From: an uncultured Oscillospiraceae bacterium
Lineage (GTDB): Bacteria; Bacillota; Clostridia; Oscillospirales; Ruminococcaceae
NCBI GenBank assembly: GCA_900547015.1
Contig: URFD01000013.1
Span: 1 to 22,356, forward strand
Direction: 5' to 3'
DNA: 22,356 bases
The notes under the pieces were generated by a model. The model did not search any database. It was not told where the DNA came from and worked only from the letters and a program-made list of their open reading frames with translations. Positions 22,005 through 22,356 of this stretch are shown piece by piece. How positions within the stretch are numbered: position 1 is the stretch's first letter; every line of letters starts with the position of its first letter. A program made the translations under genes and the position numbers.

Positions 22005-22211
22005 TTATGTCCCCCTTTCCTCTGTCGGCTTTTTGATATACTTCCCGCTTCGGATTCTGGCATCGGCGGGCTTCTCCGCATTCTCCGGGATAATCCAGCG
22101 GCTTCCTGCCCGCTGTGCGCCGGTGATGCGCCCCTCATTACAGAGGACGCTCACACGCCGGTGTGAGATACCCCATTTCTCTGCTGTTTCAAAGGTTGAC
22201 AGGTATTTCAT
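22005..22211 (-). CDS. Excisionase/MerR-like helix-turn-helix small DNA-binding protein
   Basis: A 68-residue protein with a MerR/excisionase-type helix-turn-helix: K-Y-L-S-T-F-E-T-A-E-K-W-G-I-S-H-R-R-V-S-V-L-C-N-E-G-R-I-T-G-A, then G-S-R-W-I-I-P, the usual wing of the HTH_17 group. These small proteins are widespread in integrative elements and act as excisionases or local regulators; which one applies here cannot be told. GGAGGAGG stands before the ATG. It is the first gene of the minus-strand cassette, driven by the promoter at 22244-22272. No integrase is adjacent on the visible side. Confidence 0.85.
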   Translation of the reverse strand: MKYLSTFETAEKWGISHRRVSVLCNEGRITGAQRAGSRWIIPENAEKPADARIRSGKYIKKPTEERGT

Positions 22212-22243
22212 GCGCGTTCGACCTCCTCCCCAAAACTAACTTC

Positions 22244-22272
22244 ATTATATTCAATAAGTGGAATAATATCAA
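22244..22272 (-). promoter_or_regulatory. SigA-type promoter of the HTH/XRE/sigma cassette
   Basis: On the minus strand TTGATA (22267-22272) is followed by a 17-base spacer and a perfect TATAAT (22244-22249). A TATTC/GAATA inverted repeat lies inside the spacer and could be an operator for one of the two DNA-binding proteins downstream. Confidence 0.75.
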
Positions 22273-22292
22273 GGTATATCTTGTGAATAATC

Positions 22293-22348
22293 GCCGTCCT
22301 GCGATTTTTGCATTTTTGCAAGAATTCAGGGCGGCTTTTTCTTTTTTT
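22293..22348 (+). terminator. Plus-strand terminator-like hairpin at the right edge
   Basis: GCCGTCCTG (22293-22301) pairs with CAGGGCGGC (22327-22335), one wobble pair, followed by TTTTTCTTTTTTT. The loop holds a second small repeat (TTGC...GCAA). No plus-strand gene precedes it, so it either insulates the cassette or is the attenuator of a rightward gene beyond the window. Confidence 0.65.
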
Positions 22349-22356
22349 GCGGAAAT

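Larger units (their letters stand above)
11390..22356. mobile_element. Probable integrative (conjugative) element, left end in rlmD, partial
   Basis: Seen: the rlmD frame runs past its family end into an extra tail with changed composition; then a foreign-looking cargo operon (TcmP pair, three-Cys radical SAM-like, DNA methyltransferase, helicase-nuclease); then an oppositely oriented HTH/XRE/sigma control cassette of the kind found in clostridial conjugative elements. Known: the 3' end of the rum (23S rRNA uracil methyltransferase) gene is an insertion site for streptococcal integrative conjugative elements. Inferred: the left junction lies near the H-V-E-T-V codons (11375-11410); the right junction and the recombinase lie beyond the window. 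The exact boundary is not determined. Confidence 0.5.

Noticed and set aside
74..22356. tRNA genes or CRISPR arrays
   Set aside because: No cloverleaf-like sequence and no regularly spaced identical repeats were seen when reading both strands.

Overview
The window looks like a chromosomal segment of a spore-forming, gut-type Firmicute (class Clostridia, probably Oscillospirales/Ruminococcaceae-like). The grounds are two small spore-coat proteins, SpoVG, a clostridial-type MurC, purine-rich ribosome-binding sites, sigma-A promoters of the TTGACA/TATAAT kind, and GC-rich codon use in the left half. The taxon is an inference; no rRNA is present. Bases 1-73 are not biological: a T15 run followed by the Illumina P5/TruSeq read-1 adapter. 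So this is a contig end, and the first gene (coat protein) is truncated, with a stop codon partly made of adapter.

Left part (74-11.4 kb), ordinary chromosome: two minus-strand spore-coat genes; a secreted, NPSTG-anchored surface protein with a strong promoter and a structured leader; spoVG (minus), sharing a bidirectional terminator with it; murC; ridA; folC; a lipoprotein peptide-binding protein; an ECF transporter S component; a small CmpB-type membrane protein; a minus-strand radical SAM/SPASM protein; and an rlmD/rumA-type 23S rRNA methyltransferase. Most of these genes have their own promoter and/or hairpin terminator.

Right part (about 11.4 kb to the end), probable integrative element: rlmD carries an extra ~93-residue tail where composition changes, consistent with integration into the 3' end of the gene. 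The cargo follows as a tight five-gene plus-strand operon: two different three-Cys-motif partner (TcmP) proteins, a three-Cys-motif radical-SAM-like protein, a beta-class DNA methyltransferase (Mod-like) and a DEAH helicase with a C-terminal nuclease-like domain (Res-like). The operon ends at a strong terminator. This is the most interesting object in the window: a candidate composite defence/DNA-modification system in which a type III-like R-M pair is coupled to radical SAM chemistry and two methyltransferase-fold partners.

Between the operon and the next genes lies a ~500-base region with at least six consecutive hairpins, possibly a structured RNA or a transfer/recombination site. A minus-strand three-gene cassette follows (excisionase-like HTH, XRE-type regulator, sigma-70-like factor), typical of the control module of clostridial conjugative elements, with a good promoter at the right edge. 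The integrase and conjugation genes are not seen and would have to lie to the right of the window.
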